Notes under the pieces: generated by a model
The model's input: the letters and a program-made list of their open reading frames with translations, nothing else
What the model was told of the DNA's origin: nothing
Databases searched by the model: none
Shown here: positions 7,353 through 16,191 of the stretch, piece by piece
Numbering within the stretch: the stretch's first letter is position 1
Layout: each line of letters starts with the position of its first letter
Translations under genes and position numbers: made by a program
Source: an uncultured Alloprevotella sp.
GTDB taxonomy: Bacteria > Bacteroidota > Bacteroidia > Bacteroidales > Bacteroidaceae
Assembly: GCA_944320745.1 (NCBI GenBank)
Contig: CALUIN010000004.1
Span: 1-64,000, forward strand
Length of the DNA: 64,000 nucleotides
Direction of reading: 5' to 3'

Positions 7353-8311
7353 CGGGATACGATTTTGTCGAAAACGCGCTTCCACAGTACGTGGAAACTG
7401 AAAAGCAGCGGCCAGGCCGTGACGGCGCGGCGGTAGGCGGGGTGGGTGCACACCCGCCGGAGCCAGCGAACGCTGCGGCGGTGGCGCGCATAGGCGGCCT
7501 TGAGCCGGAGGGTGCCCTCCTGTGAATAGGCCAGGCTCCCGTCGGGCACGGGGTCCACGCGGACGAGGCCTTTGGCGCAGAGCTCCTCCATGAGGCGTGC
7601 GCCCTGCGGGCTGCGGACGGCAAAGAGCGTGCGGCCCTCGGACGGCACGGGAGGGTCGATGCGCCAGGGGGCGGCCAGGACGATGTCCGCCGGGCCGCCA
7701 AATGCCGGCGGACAGGAGAAGCAGCGGGGCATGCAGAACAGGCGCGAGTGGAAGATACGCGTCCAGAGCGAGCCGATGTTGCCGACAAACTTCTGCCGGC
7801 CGTCGCGCAGGGTGATCTGTATGCCGCCGGGCCACCCGTTGCCACGGTAACGGATGAGGGCCACGTCGCGCGGCGCGACGTGCAGGCGGCGCAGCAGATA
7901 GTCCGTCGCGGCAAAGGACTGCTGCGACGAGCAGGTGAGTTCAATGAGGAAGCAGCCGACGCCGTGACGGCTGAGCAGACTGCGCACGGCCTTGGTCTGA
8001 CAGGGCAGGCAGGTGCATACGAGCGGACCGGGGAGCGCGGCGGCCTGCCCGCGGAGGAAGCCCAGCAGGTCGACCTCGTGATAAATGCTGCCCACACTGA
8101 CGTAGTCGGCTGCCGAGGTGACAAGGCACGGCCGGTAGCGCAGCGTGCGGGGGTCGAACGTAAAGGAGACGGCGGCGGCCGCCGCGCCGGTTTCCAGCAG
8201 GTAGCGGATGATGGTGCTGCCCACACCGCCCGAAGTGGCGGCATGGCGGACGGCGGGGTCGGCGGCATAGCCTGCACCCGCGGGGAGCGGACGTGGGGAG
8301 GAGAGGGTCAC
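7349..8311 (-). CDS. FrhB-like protein (coenzyme F420 hydrogenase/dehydrogenase beta C-terminal domain), lacking the ferredoxin domain
   Basis: 320 aa from a GTG start that overlaps the flippase stop as GTGA (8311-8308). The next gene overlaps its own stop as ATGA. Family features are TSGGVGSTIIRYLLETG near the N-terminus, a Cys motif CTCLPCQTKAV near residue 100 (cf. GTPCQ in FrhB), and CMPRCFSCPPAFGGPADI near 193 (cf. C..C..C....ADI). Relatives in polysaccharide loci normally start with a 4Fe-4S ferredoxin segment. Here that segment is absent and the protein begins directly at the FrhB core. Its role in glycan loci is not established, but a redox step on a sugar or pyruvate donor is possible. 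No ATG fits better than the GTG. Confidence 0.8.
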   Translation of the reverse strand: MTLSSPRPLPAGAGYAADPAVRHAATSGGVGSTIIRYLLETGAAAAAVSFTFDPRTLRYRPCLVTSAADYVSVGSIYHEVDLLGFLRGQAAALPGPLVCTCLPCQTKAVRSLLSRHGVGCFLIELTCSSQQSFAATDYLLRRLHVAPRDVALIRYRGNGWPGGIQITLRDGRQKFVGNIGSLWTRIFHSRLFCMPRCFSCPPAFGGPADIVLAAPWRIDPPVPSEGRTLFAVRSPQGARLMEELCAKGLVRVDPVPDGSLAYSQEGTLRLKAAYARHRRSVRWLRRVCTHPAYRRAVTAWPLLFSFHVLWKRVFDKIVSR

Positions 8312-9648
8312 GGGATGTAGGATTTCAGTTTGTACAAGTCTTTCCAGCCCAGGAAGATGGCCCGCATCTGCATACGGAAGATGTGATGGTAGCGGGGGAT
8401 GAAGAGATTGGCCAGTCCGCCCGTGAACATGACCGTAACGATGGTGGCCCAGGCGGACCCTTCGATGCCCCAGCGCGGCAGGAAGAAGTAATTGCACACC
8501 ACGCAGACCACGCAGGACATGAGGTTGCGCAGGAAGGCCACCTGGTGGATGTTCTCGATAATGGTGAGCTGGCCGCCCGTGTCGGTAAGGGCCAGGCCGA
8601 CGGCCTTGAAGGCCAGGATGTGCATGGCGGGGACGGCGGCCAGATAGGCCGTCCCGTAAGTGTAACGGATAATGTAAAAGGACAGCAGCGAGATGACGCA
8701 GCTCACCAGGAGCGTGCTCCACGTGGTGAGGTTCATGGCCCGCTGGGCCATCTGGCGGTAGCGCTGCTCGCTCTCCTTGCGGCAGCGCACGAGGATGGGC
8801 GACACCGTCTGGACCATGATGGAGGGAATGAAGGCGGCCAGGCCGACAAAGCTGGCGGCCGTAGAGAAATAGCCCAGCTGCTCGTTGTCGAGCATGTGGC
8901 TTATCATCACCTGGTCGATGCGCTGGTAGACAATGACAGCCGCGCTGGATATGAGAACGGGAAAAGAGGTGGCGAGCAGACGGCGGCCGAAAGCCCAACT
9001 GAAGCTCCAGTCGCGGGGCGGGCCCACGCGCTGGCGGTAGGCCATGACATAGCCGCCGGCCAGCAGAAAGGCGTCGAAGGCCAGGGCTACGATAAACGCC
9101 CACAGCGGGGCGTGGAGGAGAAGGAGGACGACCTTTACGCCGGCGCCGACCAGCGTACGGAATATCTCGGAAAGGACTACGTACTTGTTCTCGACTATCG
9201 ATGTGAAATAATGCCGGATGACTTCGGAGCAGGTGAAGAACAGTGACGAGGAATATACGAATATCATGACGCACGTAGCCCTGTCCTCGCCGGAGAGGAG
9301 AAGATAGACCACGATGGCCAGCACCGTTACGCCCGCGAGCGCCAGACGCAGACGGAAGGCCGTGCCCATGATGACCCCGCGCGGCAAATCCCTGCGGGCC
9401 AGCTCGCGAATGATGATCTCGTTCATCCCGAAGGTAGAGAACACGCCGAAGAGGGCCACGACGCTGATGACATAGTTCATCAGTCCGTACTGCTCCGGCC
9501 CGAGATAGCGGGCCACGAGGATGCCCACCAGCAGCATGCTGAGCAGCGTCACGACCTTGCCCGTCACGGCCCAGACCACATTGCGCATCACCTTTCCCTG
9601 GGTAGAATCACTACGGAACGCCGAGAAAAGTTTTTGGGGAATTGACAT
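8308..9648 (-). CDS. Oligosaccharide flippase (Wzx/MATE-type)
   Basis: 446 aa with about 12-14 transmembrane segments. The N-terminus NVVWAVTGKVVTLLSMLLVG followed by ILVARYLGPEQYG is the hallmark of the polysaccharide biosynthesis/Wzx family. It moves lipid-linked glycan units across the inner membrane. It starts 53 nt after gldN in the same direction with no visible -7 box between, so it is probably read from the T9SS operon. It overlaps the next gene by 4 nt. Confidence 0.9.
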   Translation of the reverse strand: MSIPQKLFSAFRSDSTQGKVMRNVVWAVTGKVVTLLSMLLVGILVARYLGPEQYGLMNYVISVVALFGVFSTFGMNEIIIRELARRDLPRGVIMGTAFRLRLALAGVTVLAIVVYLLLSGEDRATCVMIFVYSSSLFFTCSEVIRHYFTSIVENKYVVLSEIFRTLVGAGVKVVLLLLHAPLWAFIVALAFDAFLLAGGYVMAYRQRVGPPRDWSFSWAFGRRLLATSFPVLISSAAVIVYQRIDQVMISHMLDNEQLGYFSTAASFVGLAAFIPSIMVQTVSPILVRCRKESEQRYRQMAQRAMNLTTWSTLLVSCVISLLSFYIIRYTYGTAYLAAVPAMHILAFKAVGLALTDTGGQLTIIENIHQVAFLRNLMSCVVCVVCNYFFLPRWGIEGSAWATIVTVMFTGGLANLFIPRYHHIFRMQMRAIFLGWKDLYKLKSYIP

Positions 9649-9701
9649 AGCGGCTGCTTGACGGACAAAGGCGACTGGACAAAGCGGGGCGGGCGGCGGC
9701 G

Positions 9702-10778
9702 TCAGTGACGCTGACGCCGCACGCTGAAGGTGGCGGAACGCGAACCGCCGGACGAGGAGCGCTGACGCTTCTTCGTGGCGGCAGCCTCCCTGTTCTCCTC
9801 ACCGCCGCTGCTGGACGTGGATGAACGGCGGCCGGTGGCGGCGCGCCGCGACGTGCGCTGCCGGCGCTTGCCCTCGGCGGCCAGGCTGTCGGCGGCGGCC
9901 TGCTCGGCGGCGGCAGCGGCCAGGGCGGCCGAATCGCGGCCCCAGACGTGATCCTCGAAGTCGGTCAGCTGCTTTTCGATGCGCGCACGCTCCTTCACCA
10001 AGGTGGAATCCGTCGTGTACTCGTTGACGAGTATGCGGTCCTGCAGGTTGGTAGTCTTGTAAATGTCGCCTTCGTAGACGCCGAGCGTGAAGAAGTCGTC
10101 GGCGGAAAGGGTAGCGGCGTTGTTCAGGTTGCTCCCCATGAGCATGAGCTTGCCCAGGTAGGGCGCCACGTCGGCATAGCGCACCCAGAACATGGGGTTC
10201 TGCGTGTCGGCCCCGCCGAACTCGTCACCGCGCCGCAGGACGGGGCAGAGGGCCGTGACCTGAGTGCGGAACGTGGCGGTGTGCTGGTCGTAGTAAACGC
10301 TTTCCTTGATGAAGAAGGCCTTGACGTCCTCGGAAGGCAGATCGGCGTCGTTCACCCGCATACGGCCGTCCTGCGTCTCGTAGAAGATGTGGTAGCGGTC
10401 CAGTATGTCCTTACCCTTCACGCGGTTAGACTCGGAGAAGTCCTCGTTGCCGTCGAGCTTATAGTCGTAGGCCTTGACCGTGCCGCGCAGGACGAGGCGG
10501 AAAAGGTAGGTGAAGAGGTTCATGCGGTCACCCTGTGGAACGGTGGGGTAATAGAGCACGGCGTTGGCGTCGCGGGTGAGGTCGAGCGTGCGGTAGATGT
10601 CGCGCCGCCAGGCCGCGTCGTCGGGCATGGGCTGCGCCGTGGGGAAGTCGCGGTAGGCCGATGCGGTGCGCGTAGCCTGCTGCTGCTGTTTCTGTTCCTG
10701 CGCCCGGCGGCGTGCAGGCGGCTGCGCGGCAGCGGCCAGCGTGGCCAGACAAAGGCAAATTAAGATGAAGCGTTTCAT
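9702..10778 (-). CDS. gldN: Type IX secretion / gliding protein GldN (PorN)
   Basis: 358 aa. A signal peptide (MKRFILICLCLATLAAAA) is followed by the GldN domain, seen in DAAWRRDIYRTLDLTRDANA, VLYYPTVPQGDRMNLFTYLF and NPMFWVRYADVAPYLGKLML. GldN/PorN binds GldK/PorK in the periplasmic ring of the T9SS. Oddities are a Q-rich stretch just after the signal peptide and a long Arg/Ser-rich C-terminal tail (about residues 295-358: KRRQRTSRRAATGRR and onward) that looks disordered and strongly basic. It is the last gene of porP-gldKLMN. Confidence 0.93.
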   Translation of the reverse strand: MKRFILICLCLATLAAAAQPPARRRAQEQKQQQQATRTASAYRDFPTAQPMPDDAAWRRDIYRTLDLTRDANAVLYYPTVPQGDRMNLFTYLFRLVLRGTVKAYDYKLDGNEDFSESNRVKGKDILDRYHIFYETQDGRMRVNDADLPSEDVKAFFIKESVYYDQHTATFRTQVTALCPVLRRGDEFGGADTQNPMFWVRYADVAPYLGKLMLMGSNLNNAATLSADDFFTLGVYEGDIYKTTNLQDRILVNEYTTDSTLVKERARIEKQLTDFEDHVWGRDSAALAAAAAEQAAADSLAAEGKRRQRTSRRAATGRRSSTSSSGGEENREAAATKKRQRSSSGGSRSATFSVRRQRH

Positions 10779-10842
10779 TGCTGGGTGTTATTTTTCGGAG
10801 TTGGACAGATGGCGCGGCCTCGGCGCGGAGGCCGGAGCGGCA

Positions 10843-12396
10843 TCAGTTGACGATAATTTCGACGGACTGCGGCAGCGTACGCTCTATGCCGTCGGGGCCG
10901 ACGGCCCGGACGCGGGAGATGTAGAAGCGCTGTCCGCGGCGCAGGGAGCGCATGAGCTCGCGCTGTGTGGCGGTGAAGTCGGCGCCGGAGGACACTTCGG
11001 GGCGGGCGTTGCCCATGCGATCGAAGAAGACGGTCTCGAAACTGAGCACGCGGAAGGAGATGTCGAGCAGGCCGTCGTCGATGGCGGCGCCGATACCGCG
11101 GGCGCCGAGCAGTGAGCCTTTGGCCAAACGGCCGCCCTTGAAGCGATCGGTCCCTACGGCTATGTAGGCCGTCGGGTCGGGCAGCTTGCGCACCTTGAAG
11201 GTGAAGGTGCCCATCGGCTGGGGCCGGCCGTTGACTTCGCCCGTCACGGTGAAGGTGACGTCCTGCCCTACGGCTGCGGGGCGTGCTATGTACTTGCCGC
11301 CGGCGCGGGCGATGAGTGAGCCGCCGGACATGGCCAGGCGGATTTTGTTGGCGGGGACGCCCGAGGCGGATACGCTGACCGGGTTGTCGTAGCCGGCATA
11401 GAGCACGTTCATCAGGTCGGCGGCGACGGTGGCGCCGGTGGGCGGCGCGATGACGTTGTAGCGCTGCGTGAACTCGCGGCGGATGATCTCGCCGGCGGCG
11501 TTGGGCATCTGGATATAGCCGGAGAAGCTGTACTCGCCCGGTCCGCCGACGCGGAAATCGTAGGCTCCGGTGGCGGAGATGCGGCGGCCGTTGACGTAGA
11601 TCTCGGGGCGCTGCGTGGTGTCCACTGCGGCCATGACGATGCGCGAGCGGAAGGTCTCGCCGGGATAAAGGGTGGTGGCCTCGGGCAGCACGTAGGCGTT
11701 CAGCTCGTTCACGCGGATGTCCTTCACGTCTATGTTCGCCATGAGTCCGCGCAACACTTCGCCCTCGGCGGTACGCACGTCGCTCTGCAGCTTGGTGAGC
11801 ATGGTGACGGCCGCTATGGAGGGCATGGACTCAAACATGTACTCCTGCCAGTTCTTCCCGATGTTGTCCTCCGTGCGAGGGACGTCGGTGTTCAGGTTCG
11901 AGGCGATGATGGCGCGCTGACGGGGGTCCGTGACGTGGGAAAGGATGCGGTCGCGGAAGCTGTTGACGCTGTTGAAGAGCGCCTTGCCCTGGCCGCGGAC
12001 GGGAGCGAGCATGACGCGGCCGGCCGCCTCGAGGTCTTCCTTGTTGCGGATGGCGTCGGGGTTTCCGTCGGCCCCGTCGGCCTCGCGGGCAATGGCCCAG
12101 CGCAGCTGTTCGGTGAAGTTGTAAAGAGAATCGGACATTCGCTTCACGGCCATAGCGCGATCGTACCAGGGCCGCACCTTGGCCGGATTGGCCTTAAGCT
12201 GCTCGGCAAGGTCGGCGTAGGCAGCCTCGTTCTCCTTAACCACGTTGTCCGTGGAGCGGTTGAGGCTGGCACCGACCAAATCGAAGCCTTTGAGTACCTC
12301 GTTCGACACGTTGAGCGCCAGCATCGCCAGCAAGACGATGTACATGAGGTTGATCATCTTCTGACGGGGCGAAACGGGTCTCTTCTTTATTACCAT
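10843..12396 (-). CDS. gldM: Type IX secretion / gliding motor protein GldM (PorM)
   Basis: 517 aa, the typical GldM length. One N-terminal transmembrane helix (NLMYIVLLAMLALNVSNEVL) is followed by a long periplasmic region of helical and beta domains (for example NVIAPPTGATVAADLMNVLY, AVGTDRFKGGRLAKGSLLGA). With GldL it forms the proton-motive-force-driven motor of the T9SS. It sits 28 nt after gldL and 64 nt before gldN in one operon. Confidence 0.95.
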   Translation of the reverse strand: MVIKKRPVSPRQKMINLMYIVLLAMLALNVSNEVLKGFDLVGASLNRSTDNVVKENEAAYADLAEQLKANPAKVRPWYDRAMAVKRMSDSLYNFTEQLRWAIAREADGADGNPDAIRNKEDLEAAGRVMLAPVRGQGKALFNSVNSFRDRILSHVTDPRQRAIIASNLNTDVPRTEDNIGKNWQEYMFESMPSIAAVTMLTKLQSDVRTAEGEVLRGLMANIDVKDIRVNELNAYVLPEATTLYPGETFRSRIVMAAVDTTQRPEIYVNGRRISATGAYDFRVGGPGEYSFSGYIQMPNAAGEIIRREFTQRYNVIAPPTGATVAADLMNVLYAGYDNPVSVSASGVPANKIRLAMSGGSLIARAGGKYIARPAAVGQDVTFTVTGEVNGRPQPMGTFTFKVRKLPDPTAYIAVGTDRFKGGRLAKGSLLGARGIGAAIDDGLLDISFRVLSFETVFFDRMGNARPEVSSGADFTATQRELMRSLRRGQRFYISRVRAVGPDGIERTLPQSVEIIVN

Positions 12397-12424
12397 GAGT
12401 ATGTGCGATTGTCTGTGTATTCCG

Positions 12425-13381
12425 TTACTGGGCGCTGCCGCCGGCGGCAGGGGCAGCGGTCGCCGCGCCGCGCATGTTGACCGTGAGGGCTTCTATCATG
12501 CGGCCGTAGACCGTATTGAGTTCGGCAATCTGGCGTGCCAGGCGCTGCGTCTGCTCGTTGATCTGGTCTATGGTGCCGACCTGCAGGCTGATGCCCTTGA
12601 GGTGGAGCTCGTAGACCTTGTTGATGCCGGTCAGGGTGCGGTTGAGGTTTTCCATCTCCTCGCTGTCGCGCGCCAGGCGTGCGCTCTGCTCGTCCACCTT
12701 GGCAAAGGTTTCGGCGAGGGCCTGGAGCTTCTCGATATAGGTCTGGGTGGCCTCCTCCATCTCAGGGGAAAGGACCGCTTGGGCGCGGTGGAGCAGTTCA
12801 TCGTTGGCGGCGCGGATGATGGCGGCCAGCTGACGCGCGTCGACATCGCCCTCGGGCACGACGGCCGCGGGGGCGGAGACGGGCTGTGTGCCGCCGTCGG
12901 CCGCGGGGGCATCGGCGGGCATCGGCTGTCCGTCAGTCAAGCCGGACTGGCCGGAAGCGGGCACGCCGCCGGCCAGGATGACTGTGGCGGGCGCTCCGCC
13001 GGCCACCTGTATGCCGCCGGCCGCAGCGGCGACAGGAGCCTCGGCGGAGGCACCCGAGCCTTCGGCAGACGCGGCGCCGCGCTCGCTCTGTTCCAAGCGG
13101 GCCGCTATCTCCTCGTCGGTCTCATAGTCGGGCGGAAGCTCCTTGCCTACTTCGCTTTTGTCGAACGGGCGGTCGAACGCCGAAAGGAAGAACACGACGA
13201 CCTCCGTGCCCATGCCGAGAAACAGCATCAGGTTGCCGCCCGGCAGATGCGTCAGCTTGAAAAGGGCGCCGAGTATGACGATGGAAGCGCCCCAGCTGTA
13301 AGCGTAGTTCAGGAAAGTCTGTCCGGGTACGCTGTCCATCCAGTGCTGCAGCCGGACCACGAGATTTATTTTTCTTGGCAT
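12425..13381 (-). CDS. gldL: Type IX secretion / gliding motor protein GldL (PorL)
   Basis: 318 aa. Two closely spaced transmembrane helices (FLNYAYSWGASIVILGALFK and GGNLMLFLGMGTEVVVFFL) form the inner-membrane motor part, with a conserved Glu in the second. A cytoplasmic helical C-terminus follows (AAIIRAANDELLHRAQAV, ARQIAELNTVYGRMIEAL). Between them, about residues 85-170, is an unusually long Ala/Gly/Pro-rich low-complexity insert (for example EAPVAAAAGGIQVAGGAPA). It forms the energised T9SS core with GldM. Confidence 0.94.
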   Translation of the reverse strand: MPRKINLVVRLQHWMDSVPGQTFLNYAYSWGASIVILGALFKLTHLPGGNLMLFLGMGTEVVVFFLSAFDRPFDKSEVGKELPPDYETDEEIAARLEQSERGAASAEGSGASAEAPVAAAAGGIQVAGGAPATVILAGGVPASGQSGLTDGQPMPADAPAADGGTQPVSAPAAVVPEGDVDARQLAAIIRAANDELLHRAQAVLSPEMEEATQTYIEKLQALAETFAKVDEQSARLARDSEEMENLNRTLTGINKVYELHLKGISLQVGTIDQINEQTQRLARQIAELNTVYGRMIEALTVNMRGAATAAPAAGGSAQ

Positions 13382-13430
13382 ATTTGTCAGTAGGCTAAAG
13401 GTTTCTGTGATTAAGGGAAGTGGGCCGGGG

Positions 13431-14918
13431 TCAACGCTTCTGGCGGCCGGAGGCGTCGCCGCTGGTGGTTGTGGCCTTGGACCTCACGCAGCGGAAGCCG
13501 ATATAGGACCGCGGCTGGTTCTGATACTCCCACGTGCGCCAGGCCGAGCGGATGTAGGAGAGCGGGTCCTTCCACGAGCCGCCGCGCACGCTCTTGCGCT
13601 TCAGGATGTAAGGATCCTCGGCGGCGGCGTTATAGCTGAGCTCCGGGTTGAGGTCGGCCATGGCCGCCACGCCGGCTTCGGTGTAGACGGTGCTGGTCCA
13701 CTCTGCCACGTTGCCTGCCATGTCGAACAGTCCGTTAGAGTTTGCACCGTAGATGCCCACCTTCGATGTGATGAGGTTGCCGTCGTCGGTATAGTTTCCC
13801 TCGTCGGGCTTGAAGTTGGCGTAGAAACAACCCTTCTCGTTCTTCATCTCCTGGCCCTCCCAGGGATAAGGATTCCCCTCCTTGCCGCGGGCGGCATACT
13901 CCCACTCTATCTCTGTCGGGAGGCGGTAGCGCTGGATGTAGCGCGCCTGTGGCCCGAGGCTGCGGAGCAGGTAGTTCGTGCGCCAGGCGCAGAAAGCCTC
14001 GGCCTGCTCCCAGGTGACGCCGACGACGGGATAGTCGTTATAGGCCGGGGACGAGAAGTAGAGACGCATGTAAGACTCGTTGTTCGCGTTGGGAAAATCA
14101 TTGACCCAGCAAGTCGTATCGGGATAGACGCGGACAATATACGTGTTAAGAAAGTCGTAGAGACTCGAAAGCGGGCGCTCTATGGTCTCGCGCACGATCT
14201 CGCCGTTCTCGTCTATGTAGGCCGTATCCTTCGAAATCATGACCACGTCTTCCGTATCGGCATCGCGGTCCGTATTGAGGTTGCGTTCGCGCGGATCGAT
14301 GCGATACTTGCGCAGGGCGGCCTTCTCGTAGTCGAATATCTCGTAGCGGTAAATGAGCTGCTTGGTGTCGAGCATCAGCGTCCCGTCGATGGGGTGGCGC
14401 TTGTAGACGCTCATGATGGCGCGCTCCTGGTCCTCGTCCGGCTTGCGCCAGGGTATGGGCTTTGACCAGTTCAGGTGGGGCGTGACGGGTTCGCCATAAC
14501 GGTCCTCCTCTATCTTGTACGTCTCGTCGCCGCCATACGCGGGGTCGGCCAGGCGTTCGCGGATGATGGAGTCGCGCACCCACTCCACGAACTGCCGGTA
14601 CATAGAGTTGGTCACCTCCGTCTCGTCCATCCAGAAGCCGTCCACGGAGATCTCCCGCTCCGGCGTGACGGTGCCCCAGAGCGAATCGTTCTCGCCGATA
14701 CCCACCTTCAGGTAGCCGCGCTTCACCTCGACCATGCCATAGGGGACCGGCTCGTTGAAAGCCACGCCCCTGCTGCCCGTCACCTCGCCGCCACCGGACA
14801 TGGCGCGGCCGCCGCCGAAGCAGGCCGTCAGCGACAGGCATGCCACCAGCGCCACGGCCGCCGCGGCCAGTCCGCGCCGACCCGGCGTCGCGCAGTGTGT
14901 ATGTTCCGTTTGTCTCAT
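13431..14918 (-). CDS. gldK: Type IX secretion lipoprotein GldK (PorK)
   Basis: 495 aa. It is a lipoprotein: after a basic N-terminus, a hydrophobic stretch ends in the lipobox LTAC. The mature part is a formylglycine-generating-enzyme-like (SUMF1) domain, seen in VDGFWMDETEVTNSMYRQFV, DYPVVGVTWEQAEAFCAWR, GLFDMAGNVAEWTSTVY and SVRGGSWKD. GldK and GldN form the large outer-membrane-associated periplasmic ring. It lies between porP (63-nt gap) and gldL (49-nt gap). Confidence 0.95.
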   Translation of the reverse strand: MRQTEHTHCATPGRRGLAAAAVALVACLSLTACFGGGRAMSGGGEVTGSRGVAFNEPVPYGMVEVKRGYLKVGIGENDSLWGTVTPEREISVDGFWMDETEVTNSMYRQFVEWVRDSIIRERLADPAYGGDETYKIEEDRYGEPVTPHLNWSKPIPWRKPDEDQERAIMSVYKRHPIDGTLMLDTKQLIYRYEIFDYEKAALRKYRIDPRERNLNTDRDADTEDVVMISKDTAYIDENGEIVRETIERPLSSLYDFLNTYIVRVYPDTTCWVNDFPNANNESYMRLYFSSPAYNDYPVVGVTWEQAEAFCAWRTNYLLRSLGPQARYIQRYRLPTEIEWEYAARGKEGNPYPWEGQEMKNEKGCFYANFKPDEGNYTDDGNLITSKVGIYGANSNGLFDMAGNVAEWTSTVYTEAGVAAMADLNPELSYNAAAEDPYILKRKSVRGGSWKDPLSYIRSAWRTWEYQNQPRSYIGFRCVRSKATTTSGDASGRQKR

Positions 14919-14981
14919 TGCTTGATATTCTATGTCGTGTCTATAATATTATATGGTGTGTGCCGCACGGGCGGCCCTGTC

Positions 14982-16001
14982 TCACAGGTAGCGGACGCTC
15001 TTGTGCAGGTTGCGCCCCTTCTTTCCCAGGTTCAGGTCCAGGCGGTAGCCGATGGTCACTTCGTGGAATCCGCTCTCCAGCCCTATGCCTTCCGTGCTGG
15101 CCTCGTAGGAATAGCTGATGTCCACGCCGTGGAACATGCCGCCCACGAACAGGGCCACGGAGTGCAGCGGGCTATAGTTCAGGCCGCCGTACAGGCGCTT
15201 CTTCCCCTTGGCATAAAGCAGGCGCGCCGTGACATCGGCGCGGAAGGCCGAGCCATCGTAGCGCAGCATGGTCGACGGGACTATTGAAAATAACGGATTG
15301 CGGGTCCGGATATTGTAACCGGCCGTAAAATTAAACAAAGATTTAACTTTTACCTCGTTCGTCTCGCCCAACAGCACGGTCGGCGCCGTCAGGTGCTGCG
15401 CCGCAACCCCCGCATAGAGCGGTCCGCGGGCATAGTAAAGGCCCGCCGAGGCGTCGAACTTCGAACCGCTCACCTCGCTCGCGGGGAAGGCCGGGTCGTT
15501 GGCGTCGCCCAGGTCGGCGTTCGAGCCGTCCACCTTCTCGTTGATCATGTCCACCGCCGCGCCGATGCTCAGCGTACCCCCGAAGAGCTTCAGGTGGTAG
15601 GCGTAGAGCACGGAAAAGCGCTGGTGGGCAAAGAGGCCGAACTCGTCGCGCTGGAACGCCACGCCCACGCCGTGGCGCGTCTTGCCCAGCTGGAAAGCCA
15701 TGTCCGCCCCGGCATACATCGTGCTGCCGGCGTCCTCGAAACCCGATGCGTGGCTCTGGTAGGCGGCATTGATGGACAACTGCGGCGTGCGGCCCACGGC
15801 TGCGGGGTTAAACTGCGGCTCCAGCTGCCAGTAGTGCAGAAAGGCCGGGTCCTGCTGCCCATACGCCACAGGCACAAAGAAGAGGGCCAACGCCACAGCC
15901 GTAGCAAGACGGCAAACGGCGGACCCGCCCTCCGGCCTCCGCAACCACTTGCCGAGGCATGTCCTCATAGGCGAGGCAAAGGCTTCTATCGTGCTGTTCA
16001 C
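14982..16001 (-). CDS. PorP/SprF-family T9SS outer-membrane protein
   Basis: 339 aa. The PorP/SprF signature after the signal sequence is QDPAFLHYWQLEPQFNPAAV, followed by barrel strands such as QLSINAAYQSHASGFE and YAYHLKLFGGTLSIGAAVDM. It ends VRYL. The first ATG gives about 30 residues before the hydrophobic core (TAVALALFFVPVAYG). A second ATG 33 nt downstream would give a more ordinary signal peptide. It is the first gene of the T9SS operon, with a -7 box 43 nt upstream of the ATG. Confidence 0.92.
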   Translation of the reverse strand: MNSTIEAFASPMRTCLGKWLRRPEGGSAVCRLATAVALALFFVPVAYGQQDPAFLHYWQLEPQFNPAAVGRTPQLSINAAYQSHASGFEDAGSTMYAGADMAFQLGKTRHGVGVAFQRDEFGLFAHQRFSVLYAYHLKLFGGTLSIGAAVDMINEKVDGSNADLGDANDPAFPASEVSGSKFDASAGLYYARGPLYAGVAAQHLTAPTVLLGETNEVKVKSLFNFTAGYNIRTRNPLFSIVPSTMLRYDGSAFRADVTARLLYAKGKKRLYGGLNYSPLHSVALFVGGMFHGVDISYSYEASTEGIGLESGFHEVTIGYRLDLNLGKKGRNLHKSVRYL

Positions 16002-16043
16002 GCTTTTTCTTATCGGAACAATTGACCGGGCTTAGCCCGCCTG

Positions 16044-16075
16044 CAAAGATAAAGAAGAATCGGCAACCTTACAAG
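16044..16075 (-). promoter_or_regulatory. Promoter of the porP-gldKLMN operon
   Basis: CTTG (16075-16072), 20 nt, then TATCTTTG (16051-16044) on the minus strand. It matches the Bacteroidota consensus apart from C for T at the first -33 base. Confidence 0.75.
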
Positions 16076-16128
16076 CGCTGCCCCCAAAAAGGCGCGGAGA
16101 ACGGCGGCACATTGCCTGTTCGCACAAG

Positions 16129-16167
16129 GAAAAGGCCGGCCCGCGGACGTCATCCCGCGGGCCGGCC
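16129..16167 (-). terminator. Intrinsic terminator of the T9SS cargo gene
   Basis: A perfect 13-bp stem GGCCGGCCCGCGG / CCGCGGGCCGGCC (16134-16146 and 16155-16167) with an 8-nt loop is followed on the minus strand by CCTTTTCCTT. It lies 25 nt after the stop codon. Confidence 0.8.
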
Positions 16168-16191
16168 CGATGCCCTTTGGCGCAAGCGGCG

